Source: Novosphingobium sp. (GTDB lineage: Bacteria > Pseudomonadota > Alphaproteobacteria > Sphingomonadales > Sphingomonadaceae). Taken from it: a stretch of DNA of 64,000 bases. The notes under the pieces are model-generated. The model did not search any database. It saw only the letters and a program-made list of their open reading frames with translations, and was not told the DNA's origin. Where the stretch lies: positions 18,088 to 82,087 of the forward strand of contig NZ_JAIXZS010000061.1 in assembly GCF_027489515.1 (NCBI RefSeq). The letters run 5' to 3'. A program made the position numbers and the translations under genes. Position 1 is the first letter of the stretch. Every line of letters starts with the position of its first letter. Shown here in pieces: positions 43,294 through 52,064 of this stretch.

Positions 43294-46158
43294 CTAGCCC
43301 ATGATCTGCCCGTAGTAGGAGGAGAACTGTAGATCGAGCTCGCTACGGCTGATCAGAGTGATGTCAGCCAGGGCCAGCTCGGTGCCCGCACCGAGCAGTG
43401 CGATCAGTTGCTGCTCGCCGCTGCCTGATCCGTCTGCATCGAGCCACAGTTTGCCTGAGGCCTCATCGTAGATGATCACATCGTCTGTATCAGCCGCACT
43501 GGTGCCGAATACGAAATTCGCCGCATCGAGCGGCCCGTCGGCCAGCGCCGGGGCAAGGCCATCGGTGATGATCTCGAGCTTGTCGGTCCCGGTGGCAAAA
43601 TCGCTGATCGCCGCGCCTCCGGTGGCACCGGCCGAGAGCAGGCCGAACACGAAGGTATCCGCGCCGTCACCACCCTTGATGCGCCCCGAACTGTCGAGGC
43701 CCACCAGCGTATCGTTGCCGAGCCCGCCGTTGATCGTGTCGGCGCCGCCGTTGGAAACGATGATGTCGTAGCCCGCACCGCCCACGAGCACATTCGCCCC
43801 GGTGGTGCCGTCAATGAAGTTGTCGGCGCTGTTGCCCGTCAGATTGAGGTCGGCCGTGGAAGGCTGGAACGCGCCGGTGGCCGGATCGCGCGAGGCAAAG
43901 GTCGCGATGATCTCGATCCCTCGCGCGGCCACGTAGCTGATGCTGGTGATCGCGGTGTCCCCGGCACCGGCGCTGTCGACGATCGTGTCGCCCGCGTTGT
44001 CGATGAAATAGCGGTCGCTCCCGGCGCCGCCAATCAGGCGGTCGGCACCAAGGCCGCCGTCGAGCGTATTGCTCGAATCATTGCCGGTGATCGTGTTGTC
44101 GAGCGCGTTACCGGTGCCGTTGAAGGCCAGGAAGGGCTTGAGCACGAGGTTCTCGACATTGGCGCTGAGCGCGTAACTCGCACCGGCGATGACGGTGTCC
44201 GTGCCTTCACCCGCGCGTTCGACGACGGTATCGCCGATGAAGTTGACGATGAAGGTATCATCGCCCGTCCCGCCGATCAACGTATCGACGCCGCCGCCGC
44301 CATTGAGCACATCGTTGCCGCCGCGCCCCGAAAGGACATTGTTGCCCTCGTTGCCGTTGATCAGGTTGGCCAGATCGTTGCCGGTGGCATTGATGTTGTC
44401 GCTGCCCAGCATGTCGAGATTTTCGACGTTTGCCGACATCGTCCAGGTTGCCACGGCGATCACCTTGTCGGTGCCGCCATCCGCCAGTTCGACTACGCGG
44501 TCGCCAGTGTTGTCGACGGTGTAGCTGTCGTTGCCGCCCGCGCCGATCATGCGGTCGGCGCCCGCGCCGCCAGCGATCACATTGTCGCGATCGGTGCCGG
44601 TGATCACGTTGTCGAGCTCGTTGCCATTGGCAAACTTGGCCGCGCCGGTGAGTTCGAGCCGCTCGACCGAGGAGGACAGATAGGTCGCGTACAGGCTCGA
44701 ACGAACGGTGTCGGTGCCGCCGCCGGGGTCTTCCTGCACCGTGTCGTTCCCATCGTCGACGATATAGATGTCGTCGCCGCCCTTGCCGATCATCACGTCG
44801 CGGCCGCGGCCGCCATCGATCACGTTCGCGGCATCGTTGCCGGTGAGGGTGTTGTACTGGCCGTTGCCCGTGGCATTGATCGCGCCGGTTCCGGTGAGCG
44901 TCAGATTCTCAAGGTTGCCGCTGAGAATATAGCTGATGCTGGAGAGCACTGTGTCCTTGTCGCCGTCGGCGGTCTCGATCACCTTGTCGCCCACATTATC
45001 GACGACATAGGTGTCCATGCCGCCGCCGCCCATCATCACGTCGGCGCCTTCGCCGCCATCGATGATGTCGGCCCCGGCATTGCCCACGATCACGTTGTCG
45101 GCTGCATTGCCCGTCAACGTGGCACCCGCAGTGCCGGTCAGGAACAGCCGCTCGAAATTGGTCGCAAGCGTGTAGCTCCCTTCGGCCCGCACCGTGTCGA
45201 TGCCTTCGCCAGCGAGTTCGATCAGCTTGTCGCCGGCATGCACGATGTAGGTATCGTTGCCGAGGCCACCGAGCAGCGTGTCACCACCCCCCACGCCGTC
45301 GAGCGTGTTGTTGCCGATATTGCCCGAGATCCGGTTGATCAGCGTGTTGCCGGTGCCGGAAAGAGAGGCGATGCCGGTGAGCACGAGGTTCTCGACCGCC
45401 TCGGTCAGCGTGTAGCTGATCGAGCTGTTGACGGTGTCCTTGCCGGCTCCGCCATAAGTGCCCGTTTCATCGATCACGTCGCCAACATTGTCGACGAAAT
45501 AGATGTCATTGCCCGCGTAGCCATACATCCGGTCCGCGCCGCGGCCGCCGTCGATGACGTTGTCGCCATTGCTGCCATAGATCTGGTTGTCGAGCGCGTT
45601 GCCCGTGCCGAACTTCACCCCGCCGATAAGCGAGAGGATCTCGACATTGCCGGGCAGCACGTAATCGGCATAGGCGATGACGTTGTCGTTCCCGGCGCCC
45701 GCTTTCTCGATGATCTTGTCGTCCGAACGGTCGACCACGTAGTTGTCATCGCCGAGCCCGCCGAGCATCGTATCGGTGCCGCCGAGACCGCTCAGATAGT
45801 CGTTGCCGTCGCCCGCGGTGATCCGGTTGTCGAGCGCATTGCCGTAGAGCAGCAGTCGCGCGTTCGATTCGGACGTGGCGACCAGATTCTCGACGTTGTC
45901 GGCCAGCGTGTACTTGGTCGATGGCGCATTGCTGCGCAGGGTGAGCAGGACCGTGTCGATCCCTCCGCCCAGCCCTTCGATCACGATGTCCTTCTGCGTG
46001 TCGACGAGGAAGGTGTCATCGCCCGTCCCGCCGGTCATCGTATCGGCACCGCGGCCGCCGTCGATCCGGTCGTCGCCGCCAAGGGCGTCAATTATGTCAT
46101 CGGCTGTCGTCCCGATGAGATTGTCGTTGCCGTCTGTACCGGTGATCGGACCGCTCAT
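43294..46158 (-). CDS. RTX calcium-binding repeat protein, likely type I secreted (RTX2)
   Basis: 954 residues from ATG 46158 (AAGGAAGAAG just upstream). It starts directly with nonapeptide repeats (GTDGNDNLIG, GGDDRIDGGRGADTMTGGTG) and has about nine larger modules, each with a DNxGDxVxE segment, an AGxGxDTVxSSISYTL segment and a ENLxLTG end. Near the C-terminus lies a serralysin-like secretion region with FATGTDKLEI. No signal peptide. It shares modules with RTX1 on the other side of the sigma/kinase pair. Adhesin or biofilm role is likely but unproven. Confidence 0.85.
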   Translation of the reverse strand: MSGPITGTDGNDNLIGTTADDIIDALGGDDRIDGGRGADTMTGGTGDDTFLVDTQKDIVIEGLGGGIDTVLLTLRSNAPSTKYTLADNVENLVATSESNARLLLYGNALDNRITAGDGNDYLSGLGGTDTMLGGLGDDNYVVDRSDDKIIEKAGAGNDNVIAYADYVLPGNVEILSLIGGVKFGTGNALDNQIYGSNGDNVIDGGRGADRMYGYAGNDIYFVDNVGDVIDETGTYGGAGKDTVNSSISYTLTEAVENLVLTGIASLSGTGNTLINRISGNIGNNTLDGVGGGDTLLGGLGNDTYIVHAGDKLIELAGEGIDTVRAEGSYTLATNFERLFLTGTAGATLTGNAADNVIVGNAGADIIDGGEGADVMMGGGGMDTYVVDNVGDKVIETADGDKDTVLSSISYILSGNLENLTLTGTGAINATGNGQYNTLTGNDAANVIDGGRGRDVMIGKGGDDIYIVDDGNDTVQEDPGGGTDTVRSSLYATYLSSSVERLELTGAAKFANGNELDNVITGTDRDNVIAGGAGADRMIGAGGNDSYTVDNTGDRVVELADGGTDKVIAVATWTMSANVENLDMLGSDNINATGNDLANLINGNEGNNVLSGRGGNDVLNGGGGVDTLIGGTGDDTFIVNFIGDTVVERAGEGTDTVIAGASYALSANVENLVLKPFLAFNGTGNALDNTITGNDSSNTLDGGLGADRLIGGAGSDRYFIDNAGDTIVDSAGAGDTAITSISYVAARGIEIIATFASRDPATGAFQPSTADLNLTGNSADNFIDGTTGANVLVGGAGYDIIVSNGGADTINGGLGNDTLVGLDSSGRIKGGDGADTFVFGLLSAGATGGAAISDFATGTDKLEIITDGLAPALADGPLDAANFVFGTSAADTDDVIIYDEASGKLWLDADGSGSGEQQLIALLGAGTELALADITLISRSELDLQFSSYYGQIMG

Positions 46159-46292
46159 TGCTGCTTCTTCCTTTGGTGGAAACAGCATGCAAAGGCGCTG
46201 CGCGCGCGGGCAGTCTGCTTCGGTAGCAGTGCGAGGCTAACCCGGCAGATAATTGATGGTCAAAGGTTTTTCCCTCCATCGTGAAGGGAAAC

Positions 46293-46367
<75 letters not shown>

Positions 46368-46448
46368 ACGGGAAGGCGCGCTTATAGCGCTGGGTTCATG
46401 AATGAAAAGGGGCGGATGAGGCAGGATATTGCCCCATCCGCCGTGTCT

Positions 46449-47294
46449 TCAAAGCGTGCCTTCGGGCAGCGCGGCAAAGTCTGCCGCGCTATGGCGCTCG
46501 AGGATGCCCTTGTTGGTGTTGACGAGGCGGCCGCGCTTTGCACCCGGCCGCGCATCGATCTCTGCAACCCAGCGGCCGACCGCTTCATACTCGTGCATCG
46601 AAAGGAATGTCGCCGCATCGCCATAGGCTTCGCCGCGGTAGATGTTGCCGAGCCACGGATAGGCGGCCATGTCGGCGATGGTATAGTCATCTCCAGCGAG
46701 GAAGCGCGTCTTCTTCAGCTGGTTGTTGGCGACATCGAACAGGCGCTTGGTTTCCATCGCATAGCGATCGATCGCGTATTCGATCTTGAACGGCGCATAG
46801 GCATAGAAGTGCCCGAAGCCGCCGCCCATGAACGGGGCCGAGCCGACCTGCCAGAACAGCCACGAGAGCACTTCGGCGCGCGCCGGGCCTTCCTTGGGCA
46901 GGAAGTGGCCGAACTTCTCGGCAAGGTGCACCAGCATCGCGCCCGATTCGAACAGGCGGAAGGGCTCAGGGCCGCTCTTGTCGAGCATCGCGGGGATCTT
47001 GGAGTTGGGATTGAGATCGACGAAGCCGCTGCCGAACTGGTCGCCTTCGAAGATCTTGATCAGCCAGGCATCATACTCGGCTTCCTTGATGCCGAGCTCG
47101 AGCAGCTCCTCGAGCAGGATCGTGACCTTCTGGCCATTCGGCGTGCCGAGCGAATAGAGCTGGAAAGGATGCTCGCCGACCGGCAGCTCCACTTCCTTCT
47201 GCGCGCCGGCGGTGGGGCGGTTCACACCGGCAAAGGCGCCGCCGTTTTCCTTGTTCCAGGTCCAGACCTTGGGCGGCACGTATTCTTCGGACAT
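46449..47294 (-). CDS. yghU: Glutathione S-transferase YghU-type
   Basis: 281 residues from ATG 47294 with AGGAG about eight bases upstream. Nu-class GST: N-terminal PPKVWTWNKENGGAFAGVNR, thioredoxin-like domain LYSLGTPNGQKVTILLEELL, and helical domain with GGGFGHFYAYAP. E. coli YghU has disulfide-bond reductase activity toward 2-hydroxyethyl disulfide using two glutathiones. Confidence 0.95.
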   Translation of the reverse strand: MSEEYVPPKVWTWNKENGGAFAGVNRPTAGAQKEVELPVGEHPFQLYSLGTPNGQKVTILLEELLELGIKEAEYDAWLIKIFEGDQFGSGFVDLNPNSKIPAMLDKSGPEPFRLFESGAMLVHLAEKFGHFLPKEGPARAEVLSWLFWQVGSAPFMGGGFGHFYAYAPFKIEYAIDRYAMETKRLFDVANNQLKKTRFLAGDDYTIADMAAYPWLGNIYRGEAYGDAATFLSMHEYEAVGRWVAEIDARPGAKRGRLVNTNKGILERHSAADFAALPEGTL

Positions 47295-47400
47295 GTGGTT
47301 CTCCTTGGGGATTTGCTGCTTGCCCCAAGAGTGGCGTTGCCCTGCGCCGATGGCAAGGCGGAGCGCTCGCGCAGATATTCTGCTGCGCCCCCACTTTTTT

Positions 47401-48075
47401 CTATCGCGCCAGCGCTTCCAATGTCGGGACAAGCTCGTCGAAATGGTCGATCACGGCATCCGCGCCGAGTTCATGCGGCGGCAGATCGTTGAAGCCGAAG
47501 CCCACCGCTACGACCGGCAGGCCTGCTGCGCGCGCTGCGCCGACATCGAAGGTGGTATCGCCGACGAAGGCCGCCCGTCCGCCGCCGAGCCGCGCGACCA
47601 TTTCATGCAGCATTTCGGGCGCAGGCTTGGTGCGGCCCGGCCCCAGTGTGTCGCCGCCGATGATCGTGGCGAAGCGGGACGTGAGGCCAAGCTCGTCGAA
47701 CAGGCGGCGCGCGAGGTCCTCGCGCTTGTTGGTGGCGATGGCGAGGTGGACGCCGCGTGATGCCAGCGCCTCCAGCATGGCCTCGCCGCCGGGGAACAGC
47801 GCGGTGTGGCGGGCGATATTCTGGGCGTAGAAGGCGAGCAGGCGTTCCTGCAGCGCGGGGAAATCGATGCCGTCCATTCCGCCGCTCGCCATGAGGGCAT
47901 TGTGCAGAAGCTGCGCGCTGCCGCCGCCGATATAGCGCCGCGCCTGATCGAGCGGGACCAGCGGCCGGCCGACATGAGCGAGCGCGTGGTTGAGCGCATG
48001 GCCGATATCGTAGGCGGTATCGAGCAGCGTGCCATCGAGGTCGAAGCCGACGATCTGGAAGGGAAATTCGGTCAT
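47401..48075 (-). CDS. gph: Phosphoglycolate phosphatase (HAD superfamily)
   Basis: 224 residues from ATG 48075. HAD motifs: GFDLDGTLLDTAYD with nucleophile Asp, IATNKRE, KPAPEML and VGDTTFDVGAARAAG. It dephosphorylates 2-phosphoglycolate from DNA repair and other sources. Divergent from glmU with a 62-bp gap. The family call is firm; substrate by homology. Confidence 0.9.
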   Translation of the reverse strand: MTEFPFQIVGFDLDGTLLDTAYDIGHALNHALAHVGRPLVPLDQARRYIGGGSAQLLHNALMASGGMDGIDFPALQERLLAFYAQNIARHTALFPGGEAMLEALASRGVHLAIATNKREDLARRLFDELGLTSRFATIIGGDTLGPGRTKPAPEMLHEMVARLGGGRAAFVGDTTFDVGAARAAGLPVVAVGFGFNDLPPHELGADAVIDHFDELVPTLEALAR

Positions 48076-48137
48076 GCCGCGCTCCGTGGCGGCGCGTTCT
48101 GGAAACTGCAAGCAAATGCTGGCAAGGAACGCGCACC

Positions 48138-49499
48138 ATGACTGAAACAGCCACTCCCCTCGCTCTCGTTGTCCTTGCTGCCGGCAAGGGCACCCGCATG
48201 AAAAGCGACCTGCACAAGGTACTGCACCCGATCGCCGGGCGGCCGATGCTGATGCATCTGATGGCCAGCGCCGACGCGCTGGCGCCGCAGCGCAAGGTCG
48301 TTGTGGTCGGCGCGGGGCGCGAGCAGTTGGCGGCGGCGCTGGGCGCATCTGCGGAACTGGTGGTGCAGGATCCGCAGCTCGGCACCGGGCATGCGGTGCA
48401 GCAGGCGCAAGGCGCACTGGCGGGGTTCGCGGGCGATGTGCTGATTCTTTACGGCGATGTGCCGTTCGTGCGCACGGAGACGATGCGCGCCATGCTGGAG
48501 CGGCTCCATGCCGGCGACAATCCGGCGGTGGTCGTACTGGGCTTCGAGCCTGAGGACGCGCTGCAATATGGCCGCGTCATTGCCGAGAATGGCGTCGTGC
48601 GGAAGATGGTCGAGCACAAGGACGCGAGCGAGGCCGAGCGCGCCTGCCGCCTGTGCAATTCGGGCCTGATGGCGGTGCGCGGCGACGAGCTGTTCGCGCT
48701 GCTGGCGCGGGTGGGCAACGACAACGCGCAGGGCGAATACTACCTCACCGATATCGTCAACGTGGCGAACAGCGACGGCCGCGTCTGCGCGGTGGTGGTG
48801 ACGGACGATGCTGATGAAGTGGCGGGCATCAACAGCCGCGCCGAGCTCGCCGAAGCCGAAGCGCGCTGGCAGCAGAAGCGCCGTATGCAGGCGATGGCCG
48901 ATGGCGCCAGCCTCGTCGCGCCCGAGACGGTGTGGTTTGCCTGGGACACGGTGCTCGGCCGCGATGTGACGGTGGAGCAGAACGTGGTGTTCGGCCCCGG
49001 CGTGACGGTGGCGGACAACGTGGTGATCCACGCTTTCTGCCACATTGAGGGCGCGCGGCTGGAGCCGGGCGTTTCGGTCGGCCCCTTCGCGCGGCTGCGG
49101 CCGGGTGCGGTGCTGGAAGCGAAGGCGCGTGTCGGCAACTTCGTCGAGGTGAAGAACGCGGTGCTCCATGCCGGCGCCAAGGCCAACCACCTGACCTACC
49201 TCGGCGATGCCGACGTGGGCGCGGGCGCAAACATTGGCGCGGGCACGATCACGTGCAACTACGATGGCTACTTCAAGTATCGCACCGTCATCGGCGAACG
49301 GGCCTTCATCGGCTCCAACTCCGCGCTCATCGCGCCGGTGAAGATCGGCGCAGACGCCATCGTCGCGGCGGGCAGCGCGGTGAGCCGCGATGTGGCCGAT
49401 GGCGAACTGCGCCTCGTGCGAGCCGAGCAACTGGTCAAGCCCGGCTGGGCGGACCGCTTCCACGATGCGATGAAGCGCAAGAAGGCGGAGCGCAAATGA
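48138..49499 (+). CDS. glmU: Bifunctional UDP-N-acetylglucosamine pyrophosphorylase / glucosamine-1-phosphate N-acetyltransferase
   Basis: 453 residues from ATG 48138. N-terminal uridyltransferase motif LAAGKGTRMKSDLHKVLHP, then LYGDVPFV; the C-terminal half is a left-handed beta-helix of hexapeptide repeats (GPFARLRPGAVLEAKARVGN, HLTYLGDADVGAGANIGAGT). It makes UDP-GlcNAc from GlcN-1-P for peptidoglycan and LPS. The stop overlaps the start of an acetyltransferase gene. Confidence 0.97.
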   Translation: MTETATPLALVVLAAGKGTRMKSDLHKVLHPIAGRPMLMHLMASADALAPQRKVVVVGAGREQLAAALGASAELVVQDPQLGTGHAVQQAQGALAGFAGDVLILYGDVPFVRTETMRAMLERLHAGDNPAVVVLGFEPEDALQYGRVIAENGVVRKMVEHKDASEAERACRLCNSGLMAVRGDELFALLARVGNDNAQGEYYLTDIVNVANSDGRVCAVVVTDDADEVAGINSRAELAEAEARWQQKRRMQAMADGASLVAPETVWFAWDTVLGRDVTVEQNVVFGPGVTVADNVVIHAFCHIEGARLEPGVSVGPFARLRPGAVLEAKARVGNFVEVKNAVLHAGAKANHLTYLGDADVGAGANIGAGTITCNYDGYFKYRTVIGERAFIGSNSALIAPVKIGADAIVAAGSAVSRDVADGELRLVRAEQLVKPGWADRFHDAMKRKKAERK

Positions 49500-49939
49500 T
49501 CGAGATTGTCGCCGCGCGTGCCGAGCACCTAGATGGCTGGGCGGCGCTGCGGCATGCCTTGTGGGATGAGGTCTCTGCGGACGAGCACCGGGCCGAAGCC
49601 GAGGAGCAGCTGGCGGAGACGGAGCGGCTGTATAACCTGGTGGCGCTGGATGGGGACGCGGTCGTCGGCTTTGCCGAGGCGGCCTTGCGGCACGACTATG
49701 TCAACGGCTGCGAGACGTCGCCGGTTGTGTTTCTCGAAGGTATTTACGTGAGCGAGGCGGCGCGCGGGAGCGGCCTTGCGCTGCGGCTGTGTGATGCGGT
49801 GGCCGAGTGGGGCAGGGCGCAGGGGTGCAGCGAATTTGCCTCCGATGCGTTGGAAGAGGACGTGGATTCGCACGCCTTCCACCGTGCCGCCGGGTTTGCC
49901 GAGACCGAGCGGGTTGTCTATTTCCGGCGCGAGATCTGA
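49496..49939 (+). CDS. GNAT acetyltransferase related to aminoglycoside 6'-N-acetyltransferases
   Basis: 147 residues from ATG 49496, overlapping the glmU stop (ATGA). It resembles chromosomal AAC(6')-I enzymes: RHDYVNGCETSPVVFLEGIY and the C-terminal end HAFHRAAGFAETERVVYFRR, with SEAARGSGLALRLCDAVAEW between. The length is that of the AAC(6')-I family. It may confer low-level aminoglycoside acetylation or have a cellular substrate. Cotranscription with glmU is expected. Confidence 0.85.
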   Translation: MIEIVAARAEHLDGWAALRHALWDEVSADEHRAEAEEQLAETERLYNLVALDGDAVVGFAEAALRHDYVNGCETSPVVFLEGIYVSEAARGSGLALRLCDAVAEWGRAQGCSEFASDALEEDVDSHAFHRAAGFAETERVVYFRREI

Positions 49940-49941
49940 CC

Positions 49942-50400
49942 ATGCCGATCGCCCAGCTCAATGTCGCCCGCTTCCGCCGCCCGAAGGCGGACCCCGCCAA
50001 CCAGCCGTTCATGGACGCGCTCGATCACGTGAACGCGCAGGCCGATGCGGCGGACGGATTCATCTGGCGGCTGGTGGGCGCCGATGAAACTGGGGGCGAT
50101 GCCAATGACGCGACCGCGATCGAGGCGGTGGCGGGCGACGCTGATTTCATCGTGAACCTGTCCGTCTGGCGCGATGTGCCCTCGCTGGAGGCCTTCGCCT
50201 ATCGCCAGGCCGATCACCGCGCCGTGCTGGCGCGGCGGGGCGAGTGGTTTGAGCCGATGGAGCCTTCGCTGGCGCTCTGGGAAGTGCCGGAGGGCCATAT
50301 CCCGAGCGTGGCCGAGGCGCTGGACAAGCTGGCGCAGCTGGGCCGGGATGGACCGAGCGCGGCGGTTTTTACGTTCAAATGGTGGCGCGAGAACCGTTAG
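49942..50400 (+). CDS. DUF3291-family protein
   Basis: 152 residues from ATG 49942, two bases after the preceding stop. IAQLNVARFRRPKADPANQP, NLSVWRDVPSLEAFAYRQAD and ALWEVPEGHIPSVAEALDKL fit the DUF3291 family, a dimeric alpha-beta-barrel-like fold of unknown function. Last gene of the glmU group. Confidence 0.85.
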   Translation: MPIAQLNVARFRRPKADPANQPFMDALDHVNAQADAADGFIWRLVGADETGGDANDATAIEAVAGDADFIVNLSVWRDVPSLEAFAYRQADHRAVLARRGEWFEPMEPSLALWEVPEGHIPSVAEALDKLAQLGRDGPSAAVFTFKWWRENR

Positions 50401-50452
50401 GCTGCGTGGGCCTTTAGAATGACCGATTGCGCCCATTTGCGGACATTTGCTT

Positions 50453-50818
50453 CTAATACTGCTGAAGCTGAGCGATGCGTTTTCGGACTTCGTCCGCGAA
50501 GCAATCGGAAGTTGCTTCGTCGAGGATCTTGGCGTCATTTCCGAGCCCGCAACTCTCATTCAGGCCTGCAAGCCAAGCCCTCTGAGAATCGCGAAGTGAT
50601 AAACGGTCTTTTGGCGATAGCGACCTCATCTTGCTTTGGTAAGTGCGGTTCAGAAGCGCATCTAGTTCAGATAGGCGCCGACATTCCGATCTTTCTAGGC
50701 CCCAGTGTACATTTCCGGTTTGGGGTCCCATCTCAAGGCACTTGCCCGCCACATACAGATAGTCGCCACCCGGATAAGGGGTGGCTTGTGCCAGAAGTAG
50801 TGAGAAGAAAAACGACAA
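50453..50818 (-). CDS. LprI-like lysozyme-inhibitor family protein (DUF1311)
   Basis: 121 residues from TTG 50818, with GGAGG about nine bases upstream. A short hydrophobic N-terminus (SFFFSLLLAQA) suggests a lipid-free signal peptide. The domain shows LDALLNRTYQSKMR, SQRAWLAGLNESC and ATSDCFADEVRKR, the conserved QRAW and Cys pattern of the DUF1311 family. Members inhibit host lysozymes in mycobacteria. Base composition is lower in GC than its neighbours, a sign of horizontal gain. Confidence 0.75.
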   Translation of the reverse strand: MSFFFSLLLAQATPYPGGDYLYVAGKCLEMGPQTGNVHWGLERSECRRLSELDALLNRTYQSKMRSLSPKDRLSLRDSQRAWLAGLNESCGLGNDAKILDEATSDCFADEVRKRIAQLQQY

Positions 50819-50948
50819 GCCTGATTTCCTCCCTCAGCCTTTAAGCTGGTATGGCCCGCCGAGCCTGTCCACTTTACTCCTTCATGCGAACGTCCGCTTT
50901 CCACCCACACTCGGTCGCTCCGCTCACTACTGAACCTGTCCAAGCGGT

Positions 50949-51659
50949 CTAGTAGTACCGCGCCGCAAACCGGTCGATGAAGCCGACAAGGTTGGGGGTC
51001 TGGCCGATGGCGCGGCGCACTTCGCTTTCGAAGGGTGCGCGCCAGATGTTGACGAGCTGGGCATAGGCCACCGCGTCGATGGTGCTGGGCGTATCGCCAA
51101 AGAACCACTCCTGATCGCCGAGGATATCGGAAAGCGCGTTCACGTCGCGGCGGCCGATGGCGGCGATTTCCGCCGCGCTGTGGATGCCGATGCCGTGGCC
51201 TTCGAGCTGCTTCTTCACCCCGCGCCGGGCGATGGGGCCGAGCACGCGGCGCACCGGCACGGCAAGCCCGCCGAGCACGACATCGCGGAACTGCTTCCAG
51301 TTGGCATCGTTCATCCAGCGATCATGGACCATCGTCCAGTAGAGGTTTTCGTCGATCAGCCGCTGGATCGCCACCGCCATGCCGCGCTGTGCAGGGGTGA
51401 GGTGGGCATCGGGATCGACGCCGCGGCGCTGCATGAGGTGCGCGATGATGAAGGTGGAATCGCCGATTTCCTGCCCGTCTTCCTCAATCCACGGCGCCTT
51501 GCCCTTGGGGCCGGCGAAAGGTGTGGCGGCGGTGATGCTTTCGTGTTCGATCCCGGTCATGCGCAGCCAGGCGTCGAGCTTGAGGCAGAACGGGCTGACC
51601 GTGGGAAGGCCCCAGGCGCCGGGCAGGTGATAGACTTTGAGCGTGGACGCACCGGCCAT
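50949..51659 (-). CDS. Glutathione S-transferase family protein (FAXC/metaxin-like)
   Basis: 236 residues from ATG 51659. The N-terminal thioredoxin-like domain starts KVYHLPGAWGLPTVSPFCLK and has PWIEEDGQEIGDSTFIIAHL; the C-terminal helical domain has NLYWTMVHDRWMND and TPSTIDAVAYAQLVNIWRAP. It resembles the Fax/metaxin-type GST branch found in many bacteria, function unknown. Length and motifs support a real protein. Confidence 0.87.
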   Translation of the reverse strand: MAGASTLKVYHLPGAWGLPTVSPFCLKLDAWLRMTGIEHESITAATPFAGPKGKAPWIEEDGQEIGDSTFIIAHLMQRRGVDPDAHLTPAQRGMAVAIQRLIDENLYWTMVHDRWMNDANWKQFRDVVLGGLAVPVRRVLGPIARRGVKKQLEGHGIGIHSAAEIAAIGRRDVNALSDILGDQEWFFGDTPSTIDAVAYAQLVNIWRAPFESEVRRAIGQTPNLVGFIDRFAARYY

Positions 51660-51756
51660 CTGGGATCCCCTTTCCCGCATCGACTGTACCGACTTGTTTA
51701 CGTGTTGAGACTATCGTGGGTCGGAGCGGTGCCAAGTCCCCGCGAATTTGCTTGAC

Positions 51757-51787
51757 ATGATATCATGATATGATATCGCGATATCAT
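51757..51787 (+). promoter_or_regulatory. Palindromic operator and promoter of the toxin-antitoxin pair
   Basis: ATGATATCAT (51757-51766) and ATGATATCGCGATATCAT (51770-51787) are perfect palindromes just before the antitoxin ATG (51789). TTGACA at 51752-51757 is the best -35. This is the usual layout for autorepression by a ribbon-helix-helix antitoxin and toxin complex. Confidence 0.7.
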
Positions 51788-51788
51788 C

Positions 51789-52043
51789 ATGACCCGCATC
51801 CTCGCCGATCTGCCAGATGAAGACATCCGTTGGCTCGATGCCCGCGCGGCCGAGCAAGGCAAATCGCGCGCGGCGGTGCTGCGCGATGCAGTGGCGACCT
51901 ACAAGGCGCAGAGCCCCGGCGGCGGGAACAAGGACTGGATCGAACGCGGTTTCGGCTATTGGAAGGATCGCACCGATATCGGCGACGGGGTCGAATACCA
52001 GCAGGCCATCCGCGAGGATCGCCGCTCCTACGACGACATCTGA
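51789..52043 (+). CDS. vapB: Ribbon-helix-helix (CopG-type) antitoxin
   Basis: 84 residues from ATG 51789. The N-terminal part MTRILADLPDEDIRWLDARA and KSRAAVLRDAVATYK form a ribbon-helix-helix DNA-binding domain; the C-terminal portion (GFGYWKDRTDIGDGVEYQQA) is the expected toxin-binding tail. It overlays its own operator. It is followed by a PIN toxin after 21 bp. Confidence 0.85.
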   Translation: MTRILADLPDEDIRWLDARAAEQGKSRAAVLRDAVATYKAQSPGGGNKDWIERGFGYWKDRTDIGDGVEYQQAIREDRRSYDDI

Positions 52044-52064
52044 TCCGGCTCGAAGCCCAGCGCG

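Noticed and set aside
43294..46158. CRISPR-like repeated pattern
   Set aside because: The repetition is of coding calcium-binding repeats with degenerate DNA, not of exact repeats separated by unique spacers.
46261..46292. Hairpin TTTCCCT/AGGGAAA after the tRNA as an intrinsic terminator
   Set aside because: No T-run follows on the minus strand; the stem is weak and AT-rich.
50695..51108. 137-codon minus-strand frame between the LprI-like and GST genes
   Set aside because: It overlaps both genes in other frames and has an Arg/His-rich composition typical of a shadow frame.
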